NCBI RefSeq assembly: GCF_002104995.1
Contig: NW_024468262.1
Span: 310,001-374,000, forward strand
Length of the DNA: 64,000 bases
Direction: 5' to 3'
DNA from: Linderina pennispora
Lineage: Eukaryota; Kickxellomycota; Kickxellomycetes; Kickxellales; Kickxellaceae
Below are positions 11,675-22,102 of this stretch, one piece after another. The notes below the pieces were generated by a model. That model ran no database searches, was not told the DNA's origin, and saw only the letters and a list, made by a program, of their open reading frames with translations. Positions within the stretch are counted from its first letter, which is position 1. Each line of letters begins with the position of its first letter. The translations under genes and the position numbers were made by a program.

Positions 11675-12421
11675 ATGAAAATGATTATCGAGGCGAAAGA
11701 CAGGTTGGCTGATTCTGGCAGCTGGGTTGTGGCTCTGAATATGTGCTTCGCGATCACTATTTACCTCAGATATTTTAGTGGTGAATACACGTTCCACCGG
11801 CCGATACGACTGTTGGAGGACATAAACTACATTCCACAACGGGTCAATATCGGTTTCAATAATATCAACCCGCAGCACATCAAAGAAGATGGTTTGAAAA
11901 ACAAGAGGCTTCTGCGTTGTCTTCCAGGAATTCTGGCCTTCAAGGCCGAATACCAGGGGAGGGATGTCTTTTTGGAATATGCTTGCAGCGAGGACAAGGC
12001 GACGGCTCTCACCGTTGAATCGACGATAGGATTGAACTTCCTCCCTCAGCACCCATGCATACAGGAGTACCTCAGCATCGTAGCGAATGGCTTGGTCTCA
12101 GAATACCTTGATAGAAAGATGCTTTCCACACTGGAGAGTGTATCGGATTCAGGGAAAGGCTGATGTTTTGAAACGCCCAAGGTACTTCACGATCAGAGGA
12201 TGGTTCGTGGCGACTTGGGATTGCAAACCATCATGGTTAACAGAGATGTGGCCAAGTTAATCGACTTTTCGTATGCGTACAGCAAGAAATGGGATATCAA
12301 TAGTATATACAAAGGCAGCTACAATCATCCCGCTCCTGCTATCAAAGTCGAAAAGCTAACAGAGTGTCTGAAGAAACTAATATCGGTAGATAATGCGCGA
12401 ATTTCTGATATTTGGCACTAG
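11675..12421 (+). pseudogene. Protein-kinase-like gene interrupted by an in-frame stop
   Basis: One reading frame runs from the ATG at 11675 to 12421, broken only by a TGA at 12161-12163. After the stop, translation in the same frame continues KVLHDQRMVRGDLGLQTIMV, then AKLIDFSYAYSK. This resembles the catalytic and metal-binding segments of fungal-type (FunK1-like) kinases, where a His-Gly-Asp-Leu loop and an Asn-Ile-Met segment precede [LI]-I-D-[FW]-[DG]. Here His is replaced by Arg and the Asn position by Thr, while both Asp residues remain. The N-terminal 160 residues (YLRYFSGEYTFHRPIRLLED) fit the N-lobe region of such proteins only loosely. The gene is short for this family. I call it a decayed pseudokinase; a single sequencing substitution creating the TGA is possible. 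Confidence 0.5.
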
Positions 12422-12589
12422 TTAATGTATTGTTTTACTAGAATTGCTCTGCCCGCGATGCGAGCTCGGCTGCTAGTCAGCATGAGTTGACACGTCGATA
12501 AGAGCATCACGGCGAACCGATCATTTGAACGTGTCGGATGGTTGTTGGTACAGTGGCGATCATGGACATCCCCCACCTTGGTGGTCTGC

Positions 12590-14063
12590 TCAGCGCAGGC
12601 GCTTCAGCGCTGGCTCGCTGCTGCTAGCAGCAGAATCGCCTGCTGCTGCACGCCTCTTGCGCGACCTCTTTGTTGCAGGGGTAGTGCCAGAAGCATCGGC
12701 AACAATGGCCGTAAAACGACGGAACCGTTCAGGAATACTGCCTGAATCACAGAGTGACTGGAAAATGAGTCTGAAGTTTGGAACTGCTGCGAGATCGCGG
12801 TTCAAGAGCCGAGACGAATAAACTCGCCTGTATTGTGCCATGGCCCGCTTACATGACTCGCTTGTACAGCGGAGAAGGCCATGGCACTTCACAGTTGGGT
12901 TCTTCGATCTCTGGTAGGGCTGCGGGTTGGGAACATGCCGGAATGACTGCTGCTGCAGCCGATGCAGCAGCAAGTGAATCAGCCGCTACTGCTGCAGTTG
13001 CTGCAGTGGCCTCTGTTTCATCCGATAGCATCTTCGCTGCTTCGCGTGCAGCCTCCTTGGCCAATTCTTCGCCCTTTTCTGCTGCTTTCCTTGCCTCTGT
13101 TGCTGCCCTCTTTGCTGCGTTGATCTTGGTAACCTCCTCATGTGTTTTCGAAACAAACACCTGCTTGATTATTTGCTTGTCTAAGCGCACATGGCCTGGG
13201 ATCCATGATGTCCGCAGAGGCAAGCATTGGGGGGAGACTTGCCAAGCTGCTCATTCTCGATAAGCTGGCATAGACGAATGTATGCACGCAGATGCTTAAG
13301 TGGATTTACCTTGGCATCATAGTATCGGCTGTCTTTGGCGAATCTGTACTTGGCATCATAGGCATTAAGGACTGGTGCCAGCTTGTTGTAGATTGCAAGC
13401 ATCGGTGGGGTGAGCACACTGATATCAGGGTGCCTAGAGGCAACTGCCTGGTGGAGCTTCTGTGCAGGTGTATAAATATACACTTGACATGCATTATTGA
13501 ACTCAGCCTTGGACACATTGTCCATTGTACTGTGCAGTGTGTTTTTGCAGTTGCGAATATCAATTAATTTGGCCAGAATCCGCTGTAGGCAAGTGCCATA
13601 GTGCAACACAATGTTGCTCTTGTATGCTGTCATCAGCTCGGTATCCACGTATGTTGCTACTTGATTCATTTCACGTATGCCATGCAGCTCGATATCGCCA
13701 TTATGCAATAGATAATCATAAATATGATATCTAACTACATCACCGAAATCTGCGCTCGACAGTTCTGACCTGTCCTTCCGGTTGACGAAATCCTCGGCAG
13801 ATATGACAGTCTTCGCCTTCAGGTTGTGATAAGTAAATAAATAAATTGAGCGAAAGAATCCCCTTTTTTACAAATGTTGCAGGGTCAAAGGTATCATCAT
13901 CAGCCAGTTGATGGAGTAATATCCATTGTGCAAGCATGTATGCATGCTCTTTGATGATATTGACGCTGTGTACAAATTGCTCTAGGCGGGGCAACATTGA
14001 ATCACGGAAGCCAATACCACCAAGTGATGTCTTTATGACAGCAGTGCTGCGGGTAATATTCAT
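12590..14063 (-). pseudogene. Degraded Fanzor (eukaryotic TnpB-like RNA-guided nuclease) gene
   Basis: Fragments from 14063 to 12590 join into one Fanzor-like layout. The N-terminal helical part carries VNIIKEHAYMLAQWILLHQL. Then comes YYDAKVNPLKHLRAYIRLCQ followed by LPLRTSWIPGHVRLDKQII, the conserved block that precedes the RuvC domain in fungal Fanzor/OrfB-like proteins. The C-terminus has CHGLLRCTSESC and SRLLNRDLAAVPNFRLIF, the second zinc-finger half and the RuvC-III R-D-x-x-A-A-x-x-N-F motif, then a basic tail. Frames change at an A6G4 run (about 13865), a G6 run (13229-13234) and within an Ala-rich, GCT/GCA-repetitive stretch (about 12960-13080). No RuvC-I Asp or RuvC-II Glu segment lies between the blocks, so the catalytic core appears deleted. 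Fanzors are about 500-700 residues; this locus could encode at most about 490. It is a non-functional copy on this reading. The family call is from motif memory, not a search. Confidence 0.6.
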
Positions 14064-15307
14064 TTGAGAAGTTCAATAGGCAAGAAGAGAGATGATGCTG
14101 TTCAGTTTTGCTTTATTACGTATGCATAGCATTAAGAACTTTTTATTAAAGATTATCTGGCTTGCATGGTTCTTGGGGCCCTTAGCACTGATACAGTCCC
14201 TTGAATAAGTCTATACAGACTAGGGCCATTGTGGCCCAAATACTACTGCTTACGCATGTTCATAAGACAAATTAATTTGTAAAATAAACCCACAAATATT
14301 GCATAACCACCAGAAGAGATATATGGTCTTATTCAATAGGTGCTCATAAATAAGTATCCTAAGAGTGTTGCGCAGCTGGTGATGACCACCATGATGACGC
14401 CATGGAAGTTATCAGGCCGACCGACAATGAGAGCAGCTCTTGCGCTGAACCAATGGAGATTTCTAGTGGAGACCTATGACCACTACAATAACAACTTGAC
14501 ACCCTGGTTTCACCGATGAGGTCAGATGCCGCACAAGATCAAAAAGTGTTTACAGAGCAAGTCACTCAAACTCGCTTTGAAGCTTAAAGGTTTTTTTTAA
14601 CCAATTAAATAATTTCTAGCGGACGGTCGGACACATTTTAGACTATAAAATCTTATATATAGGTAAAGATAAAGATAAAGATAAAGATAAAGATAAAGAT
14701 AAAGATAAAGATAGCCACATAGGCCAAGTGTCAGAGGTACAATAAGCTGCGATCGGTGTGATTACACATCTCCGTTTGACATCTCCACTGACTCACTGCT
14801 AGAAATACTCTCGTTATCGGCTGCTTTGCCGACTGACATGGCATCGACATGCCAGGCGTCACTGGCTGTATAATAAAGGGAATGGCTAGCCTAATGGCCT
14901 TGACAATGCGTAGAGTAATATGTACCGGTAACTACTTGGCTTTTTCCTTTTCATAACCTCAATCTCAATGTACCATCAACAAAACAAATGCAATGTTGCC
15001 AACCATTCCACATCTAACTACATTCCTTAGACAGGTATCGTATACTAGTCTGTCTTTGTTTACACTCTAACAGTGGACTATTTTACGTCTATTACCAACA
15101 ACACCACATGCGGCTCTCATTGGTGTCCGTTTGATCAACTTACATGGTATAGCCATGCTAGACGCCGCCAGGTATCCAACAGTACTACGCCACATAGAAT
15201 AACCAACCCACTAACGAATAAATAGTATTCTCAACTGCTGGTGGCGTATATATACCGCAAGTGTTGCTAACAGCTTTTTATAAACAAAGCCACAGCACTC
15301 GCAAGAT
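14064..15307. other. AT-rich interval upstream of the Fanzor-like relic
   Basis: I see no gene here. It holds the (AAAGAT)8 repeat and, near its right end, TATA-like elements at 15247-15254 (TATATATA) and 15277-15284 that probably serve the next forward gene. I found no obvious terminal inverted repeat marking a transposon end. Confidence 0.5.
14665..14712. repeat. Hexanucleotide microsatellite (AAAGAT)8
   Basis: Eight perfect tandem copies of AAAGAT lie in an AT-rich intergenic region. This is ordinary microsatellite sequence, unrelated to the fungal telomere unit TTAGGG. Confidence 0.95.
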
Positions 15308-15746
15308 ATGAACAATATTATAACTTCCCAGTATATCAAACATCCATGCTACCTACGGGGGCTTGGTAACATGGATGTGCTGGAAGCTACTGAGTCAGAT
15401 TCTTATAAATTCTATCTGTTATGACCACGGATCCAAGACTCAGTATCTCTCCAGCTCTGTTCTCTCCAAGCCGATGCAGCTGACCAACATTCAGTACGAA
15501 TGCGTCAAAAACGCTTGGAACGGCAACCTTAGTAATATTGAGGATCGAATCCTTTCTATTGGTGGTAGCGATGATGTTACCAAAGAGCAGCTCGATGCGC
15601 TTAGTGAAGTTGTCGAGGGAGATGATGACGACAGATACAATGTTATATCGAACCCTACCAAACCAAGCGTAGAGGGTGTTCTTGGAGTGTTCAGTGCTTC
15701 AGACCGCAGTGAATTCTTTTCTGACTGCAAGATTGAGGCAAAATAG
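15308..15746 (+). CDS. Hypothetical protein, probably one gene with a single frame break
   Basis: A TATATATA box (15247-15254) and a second TATA-like site (15277-15284) precede an ATG at 15308. The first frame gives 37 residues (SQYIKHPCYLRGLGNMDVLE...) and stops at about 15421. A second frame is open through the same region to 15746 and continues YDHGSKTQYLSSSVLSKPMQ, then an acidic stretch EVVEGDDDDRYNVIS. Joined by a one-base correction near 15415-15425 they give about 145 residues. The composition is protein-like, but I recognise no domain. It could be a recent pseudogene in this decayed accessory region. The single-gene model is inference. Confidence 0.4.
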
Positions 15747-16356
15747 ATAGTTCAATAAAGCTAACTGAACCATTTTGCACTGATATACATACTGGCTTAA
15801 TGGAATAGATATATCAAGAATCACTCAATCACTTGTACTCTTGACGAAAAATGCGTTCTATGTTTTGTGCTATATGCTGCGTGCTGCAATAATGTCTACT
15901 GCGGGTAAAAAGATCGAGAAATAAGCCTGTGGTTCCAAATCTGCATGATTTCACGAACCCATGGATCAAGACCCCTAGGCCACAATGGCCATTCATACTA
16001 TTCCAGGCAATTAGTGCCACTACTTAGATGGGCACCCGCCCTTTTCACCTGACAATTCCTCCTTTCTTCTTTCATATAGCATGTTTCACACGTTAAATAT
16101 ATGACGTGGAAAGGTGCTTGGAGAGCAAAGGTATTCCAAAGAGAGCTGCAGGAGGCTGTCTATCCAAGTATGTCGTATCCAAGGCACAAAAAAGCCCACA
16201 GTCGTGCTTTGGCAAAAAAATTAGTACAAGTAAAACAATATAGAAGCCAATGTTGCCTCCAATACTATATACGCTTTCCGGGTTAGATATATATTTACCA
16301 ACGAGGCTCTTCACATAAGAATGAGCAATCTACAAGGATTTGTACAAAGTGACTAT
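15747..16356. other. Intergenic interval, nothing recognised
   Basis: About 600 nt between the convergent hypothetical gene and the PPxY membrane-protein gene. Only short uninformative frames are seen. Confidence 0.5.
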
Positions 16357-17040
16357 CTATCTGGTTGCAGCTACTTGTGGTGAAGTTGGCGGGGACAGAG
16401 AGTCAATATATGGCGGCGGCTGGTTAGATCGACCGGTGTATGGAGGAGGTAAACTAGCCTCTTCATCACCAAGATCAGCTTCAGCCAACTGATCATGCAG
16501 AGGGCCTTGTGTGTCAGCGAGAGATGGCCGAGTGGGTTCAGTTGTGTATGTACTGGCTGAGATCCTCAGCTTGCTGCGACCCGGTGCCCGAGTAAAGCGC
16601 GAGAAACACACCGAGAGCATGATACACAGTGGAATTCCCAGCGACAAACACACAATTATTACTACAATGGTGGTGCTCGAAGTCACTTGGCCCATGGCTA
16701 TAGGTAGGGAATGAGGTTTGCAAGGTGTGGAGGAGATCATGAAACCCACCGACGCTAGTTGGTTTTAACATCCAGATTTCTTTGCCGGCCTGGTACTATA
16801 CCAAAACACGCCTGGCGATAATGGCAACTAGGTGACGCCAGAGGTGGCATAGACGCCGGAGATGAGGGCGGCACAATTGGCACACCCTTCCATATCCAGG
16901 GATCTAGACCAACATGCGTAGTTGGCCAGCGATCGTCGTCCGGAATAGATGCGGGGGGATTGGGAGAACAAAAGACGAGTCCCAAAAAGAACTGCTCGGC
17001 AGTGATGGTGGTACACCGGGCGCAAGACCTGCAGGCAAAC
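16357..17040 (-). CDS. Single-pass membrane protein with Cys-rich ectodomain and PPxY tail
   Basis: The last exon (16697-16357) is clear. It encodes a hydrophobic span (STTIVVIIVCLSLGIPLCIM) followed by a basic stop-transfer segment and a cytosolic tail with two PPxY motifs (LPPPYTG and QPPPYID). PPxY motifs bind WW domains of Nedd4/Rsp5 ubiquitin ligases, so this may be an Rsp5 adaptor or cargo. A CTATAG acceptor sits just before CCATGG. An upstream exon to 16802 joins in phase across a 104-nt intron and gives a Cys-rich stretch (CARCTTITAEQF, DPWIWKGVPIVPPSSPASM, CHYRQAC) that would be extracellular. The 5' end is unresolved because the frame runs into the divergent C2 gene's leader, so 17040 is approximate. 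Translation could instead begin at the ATG at 16695 (112 residues). Confidence 0.5.
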
Positions 17041-17100
17041 AACAAAACAACGCCATACGCAGTCCTTGCTATACTCACCCCCCCCCTTTTTTTAATTCTA

Positions 17101-19985
17101 ATGCCCTGCCTCCTGAAGATAAAGATTATTCGTGCGCGGTCACTGCCAGTCATGGACCGGCAGTCGTCAAAGGCCGACGCATACGTGGAGATTCGGTTTG
17201 CAAACCAGTACCCGCTACGCACCTCGATCGCGCGCAAGACGCTCGACCCGGTGTGGAATGAGGACTTCCGGCTCGAAGTAAACGACGACGCATACTTGCA
17301 GAACGAGCCGCTGGAGCTGCGGCTACTAGACTACGACAGTATTACAGCCAACGACCTGATCGGCTCGGTGTACATCGACCTGAACTCGTTGCTGACCGAT
17401 GAGTTCAAAATCGAAGACTTTGCTGGCAGCCGTAGCAGTAGTGATGACGAGAGTAGCCATAGCTTGTGCAGCAGCAGCAGCAGCAGCAGCAGTAGTGGCA
17501 TCGAGGTTGGCCGGCACGGCGAGCGACTGCCAGCTACGCCAGATGCAGGTGATGGTGAGCAGGTAAATAGCGGACACAGTCATGACGACCGCTCGGAGGC
17601 TGGTCGTAATGCGGTGCAGTCGTCGCACGAGAGCTTTATTGGCGAGACGACGGGTGTGCCGACAACGTATACACGGACACTGGGCGGGTGGTTTCCCATC
17701 TACGACACGGTGGTGGGGATCCGCGGCGAGCTACAGTTCCAGATAATCCTGCAGTACTTTGGCGACGTCAATCCGTTCAACAACTCGTCGGCCGGAATCC
17801 AGGTGTTCTCGTCGCCGACGCCCTCGCTCCCGCAGGCGATCAAGATCGAGACGCTGGGGTTTATCAGCAGCATTGCCACGCAGATCGACCCCGAGTACCA
17901 CTGGACCGACAATTTCCGCACGCCACGCGCCACAAACGAGGCGCGTGTCAGGGTGCTGCATAAGCTGGCCGGCTTGCTCCGCCGCCGCATGGGCCGCAAG
18001 GCGCAGGAGCTGGGGGCCAATGCGATTATCGGGTACAAGCAGTCGTTTGACTTTGAGATCGAGGAACACACAATCACTGGGCGGGTGGTGGGCACGGCCG
18101 TCAGGGTCGGGTCGAGCCACGGGAAGCACCGCACAACCCCGACTGCCGGCGCCATGGGCGATATGCCGTCGCCAACTCAGGCGCCATTGCCGCATGCGGT
18201 GACGATTGGGCCGCCGCCGCCGCCTCTTTCGCTGATGGATAGCCAGGGCGGACAGCGCGACAGGCGGCCCAGTGAGCGAACCGGCGGGTCGTCGGATAGC
18301 GAGTCTGATCGCGGTTCAGAGACATCGTCAATTGGCACCAAATCGACCGGCAGCAGTCTGTCGACCAGCTCATTGCAGAGCGCCGACAATGCGCGAAACC
18401 AAAAGAAGGCTGCGGCATGTGAGATCCTGACCTTCAAGGCGTTTCCGCCAGGCATGATCCATCGGCTCGGCGGCCTGGTATCGGCCACATCGATCAAGCT
18501 GCTGGAGAACGACCAGAGCCGTACGCGTGAGCTGTGGTTCGACGACCTGCGGGCCGAGATCAAGCACCATGCGCTGGCTATCGGGTGCTCGCACATTATC
18601 GGATACAACGAGCAGGTCACGATCCGCGACGAGATCATCGTGCTTATTGCGTATGGCACGGCAGCAGTGCTTGAGCTCAACGCCGAGCTGCCTGCTATCC
18701 CAGACCAGATTATGCACCAGCTGCCAGAGCACTCGGACGACCATATCCTGGAGCACCCACTGTCAATGCACAACAATACCGGCAAGCAGACGCAGCCAAT
18801 GACGCCGCTAGACACGCACCAGGCCCAGCAGAACCAACAGCAGCATCAGCATTTGAAGCCGCTGGGGTGCCGCATGTGCCATGCCTCACACGACCGGTTG
18901 CAGCTGCCATACCCGATGCGGTTCTTCCGCTGCGGGTTCTGCCAGAAAAAGGCGGTGCCCGAGATCATCCTGTCGACCACCGACATTCCCGTTGAGCTCG
19001 ACGTGATTGACGGCGAGTCATGTCTGATCGAAGCGCATATATGCAGGCCTGGGTCCAAAGCAGGCGGAGCCAACAACCCGGCCCGGCCCGACATTCCCGA
19101 TGGCGAGCAGCGCGAGGGCGAGCGGCGGTGGTTCGGGTTCGGCAAGCGGCAGGCAGCCAATGGCGAGGCCAAGCTTAGTGGCGAAGCCTACGCAGCGCAC
19201 ATCAGCGACGCTCTGCCGTTCATCCACTACGACCTGCACCGGCAGCTCCTGTACAAGCTGAGCGTGCATGGCATGAATGCAATCTTTGGGCTCAAATACC
19301 AGTTCTCGATCGGCGAGGATATGATTATTGCTGTTGCCACGGGCACTGCCGTCTACGTCACTGGGCTGCCGACGCCTGGCCCGCTGCACATTAAGCGCAA
19401 CATCGATGTGCTGGATGAGGAGGATAGATCCTTTATCCGGATCCAGGACCGGATCATGCAGCTGTCCAATGCTAATCGACGCAGGCTGGACCGGGCGTTC
19501 CGCAAGAAGCGGCGGGCAATGCTCCGGCTGCGCGAGCAGCAGCAGCGAGAGAACAGCCAGCCACTTGCAGGCATGCAGCTGAAACGGGGCGACTTTGCTG
19601 TATCGCGTGCCCGGCGCAGACGCAGACGGACTAGTGGAGCCAAGCATTCGGGTTCGAGCGACGGCGAGGATAGCGGCGATGGTCGGCAGCCAGGCAATGC
19701 CGGGCCAGCAGGACATAGCGATTTGAGCGCTGACTCGGACTCGGACCGGGATGACTCGTCAGGCAAGTCGAGCAGGGCGGAGCGGAGGCGGCGACGCAAT
19801 ATTCGAGCTCGCGTTGCGGTGCAGATTGACGATGATGCAGACGAGGACCTGATGGCGGCTCTTTTAGACGTGCCGCTGCCGCCGTCGGTCCTCGTGTGCA
19901 ATGTCGAGAGACCGCCGGTGTTCCGGCACTTTGTCATCCCGGAGCTTGTGGACGACGGGCAGTGCCTGCTGGAGGACATTGATCT

Positions 19986-20028
<43 letters not shown>

Positions 20029-20862
20029 GGGTCCACCGACACTGACTCGACATCAAGCACCGACTCGTCGACTAGCATGGCCATGCATAGACTACGCGAC
20101 ATGGACCCGGACCAGATCCAGACGATTGTAATGGTCAAGCGCGCAACGGTGGATCCGTACAGCAAGCACCCGAACCGGCAGCTGGCGGAGCTGTTCAGCA
20201 ACATCTACACGGACCTGTACATGACGCTGGTGTACTTTGAGCTGTGCGCCATAGTGGGCATCGACTACAACGTGCAGGTGATGGACGACGAGCCACATGA
20301 TGTGCAGGTGGTGCTATCGGCGACCATCGTTGGCCAGTGCGACGTGGTTCTGCCGCGGTATTCCATCAACGCACACCTCTCGCACGACGCGTCGCATGTG
20401 ATGAGCCAGGCGGTGAATGTGGAGCTGGAGCGACAGACACTCCGTGTAGTGTCTTCTGATCTGATGCCTCACCCGATGTCGCCGGGGGGCAGCCGCATGT
20501 TCACGCCATCCCTGCGCTCCGACCATATCGAGATGGCCGATGGTCGTACACCCATAGCGCTGACCACACTGTCATACCTGCCGAGGCGGACAATCACCGC
20601 ACATGTTGGCCGGATTTCCCTTCATTTCGTGCAAGAGTCGTACATTGACAGCCAGAGCAAGGGTCCCGTCGGCATGGGCGCCTTTGTGGTCAGCTTTGTC
20701 GCCGAGGTGCAGGCTGTGGTCCGCGCGCATGTTGCCGCAAGAGGCGGCATGGCGCTGGTCGCCCTGTGCGTCGAGTCGGTGCAGTTTGTCAGAGACGAGC
20801 GGAGCCACGCCTATGCCGCCCTGAGCGTCAGCGGCGATGTTGTCCGGTACACGCAGGAGTGA
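17101..20862 (+). CDS. C2CD5: C2 domain-containing protein 5 (C2CD5/CDP138)-like protein
   Basis: This is a 1253-residue single-exon protein. The ATG at 17101 starts directly with a C2 domain (MPCLLKIKIIRARSLPVMD, DAYVEIRF, LDPVWNEDFRLEV, DYDSITANDLIGSVYIDL), matching the N-terminus of animal C2CD5, a Ca/phospholipid-binding protein linked to GLUT4 vesicle fusion. Three repeat units of about 100 residues each end in a GTA motif: RVVGTAVRV (near residue 330), AYGTAAVLEL (near 520) and ATGTAVYVT (near 750), a layout known in C2CD5. Two Cys pairs (CRMC near 590 and CGFC near 611) could bind zinc. Poly-Ser tracts break up the linkers, the longest from a TCG repeat near 19990-20030. The last 100 residues form a conserved-looking globular end. 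In-frame ATG-less sequence upstream is leader. Its role in fungi is unknown; membrane trafficking is the likely area. Confidence 0.82.
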
Positions 20863-20940
20863 CTCTGCCAGCCCTCTTTTAGCCCGGTGCTTCTGGATCG
20901 GATCAGGGTGCCCATTACTCGTGCGTCTTTTTTCTTCTGC

Positions 20941-20947
20941 TATAAAA
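20941..20947 (+). promoter_or_regulatory. TATA box of the ribokinase gene
   Basis: TATAAAA lies 105 nt upstream of the ribokinase ATG, followed by a pyrimidine-rich leader. The spacing matches other genes in this window. It also places the promoter only about 80 nt after the C2CD5 stop. Confidence 0.7.
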
Positions 20948-21045
20948 GCCTGGGCCTGCCTACCTCCTGCCCATTCCTGCTCGGCATCGTCACCGCCTCT
21001 TCCTTACAAGACACGTCTTTTTCACCACTTTGTACTAGTAACATA

Positions 21046-22086
21046 ATGCAGCCCAGAATCGTCAGCTTTGCTTCCATCAACATCGACGAGGTCTACAGCG
21101 TCCCGCACATTGTCAAGCCGGGCGAAACCATCTCTGCAACGCACCGCCAGGAGAACGCTGGCGGCAAGGGAGCCAATGCCAGCGTCGCAGCAGCACGTGC
21201 TGGCGGCGACGTCTACGTGACCGGCAGGATCGGGAAGGACGGACTCTGGGTGCGCGACCTGATCAGGGACTCGGGCGCCCATACGGGGCTGATCCAGGTC
21301 ACGAACTCGGCCACCGGCCGTGCCATCATCCAGGTGGACAAGCACGGCGAGAACTGCATTTTCCTGTTCCCGGGTGCCAACATGGAGCTGACCGAGGAGG
21401 ACGCACGCATTGCGTACGCGCAGTTCGGCAAGGGCGACTGGCTGGTTCTGCCAAACGAGACGTCGGCAGTGGCAGGTGCGATTCGCCAGGCCAGCAGCCG
21501 CGGCATGCAGGTGCTGTGGAACCCGGCGCCCATGACCAACGACGTCCTTGAGTGCCCGGTTGAGCTGGTCGACGTGCTGGTGGTCAACGAGACCGAGCTG
21601 ACCACCATGACCAGGCTGATTGGCGAGGCCGTCGACGAGGACTACCCGAGGATGGCGCGCAGGATCATCGAGAAATTCAATACCCGCGTCGTCGTCGTCA
21701 CGCTCGGCAGCTCCGGCTGCATTGGCCTGGTGCGCCGGCCTACAGCCAACGCCCATGCCATCCCGGTTGGCACCAGCACGCCGCCGGAAGCCATGGATAT
21801 TGTCGAGCTCTCCGTGCCATGCGCACCGATTCCCAAGGACAAGGTCGCCGATACCACTGCAGCCGGCGACACGTGGGTGGGCTACTTTGTGGCCGAGCTG
21901 GCGCGCCAGCAGGGTGTGTCGCCGGAGAGCATCGGGTCGAAGGCGTCGCTGACCCCGGCCATTGTGCAGCAGGCCATGACTGTGGCCACGTTTGCAAGCG
22001 GGCTGTCAGTCACCAAGAAGGGCGCTGTGCCCTCGATCCCGGTGCGCGCCGATGTCGACCAGTTCATGAAATCCAAGCAGCTGTAA
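21046..22086 (+). CDS. RBK1: Ribokinase (PfkB family)
   Basis: A 346-residue cytosolic kinase that phosphorylates D-ribose to ribose 5-phosphate. PfkB signature 1 is present near residue 40 (ENAGGKGANASVAAARAGG). Signature 2 is near residue 269 (DTTAAGDTWVGYF), with the catalytic base Asp in AGD. The usual G-A-G-D is A-A-G-D here, a mild substitution that leaves the Asp intact. Other family blocks include FINID-like FASINIDEVYSVPHIVKPGE and NPAPMTNDV for substrate and nucleotide contacts. The start at 21046 is the ATG that aligns with the family; the frame is open upstream but carries the TATA box and leader. The gene ends 17 nt from the convergent MTQ2 stop. Confidence 0.92.
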   Translation: MQPRIVSFASINIDEVYSVPHIVKPGETISATHRQENAGGKGANASVAAARAGGDVYVTGRIGKDGLWVRDLIRDSGAHTGLIQVTNSATGRAIIQVDKHGENCIFLFPGANMELTEEDARIAYAQFGKGDWLVLPNETSAVAGAIRQASSRGMQVLWNPAPMTNDVLECPVELVDVLVVNETELTTMTRLIGEAVDEDYPRMARRIIEKFNTRVVVVTLGSSGCIGLVRRPTANAHAIPVGTSTPPEAMDIVELSVPCAPIPKDKVADTTAAGDTWVGYFVAELARQQGVSPESIGSKASLTPAIVQQAMTVATFASGLSVTKKGAVPSIPVRADVDQFMKSKQL

Positions 22087-22102
22087 TCACGTATATTTTT
22101 TC

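Noticed and set aside
14665-14712. Telomere-like or centromeric repeat
   Set aside because: The unit AAAGAT does not match the fungal telomere unit and the array is only 48 nt long.
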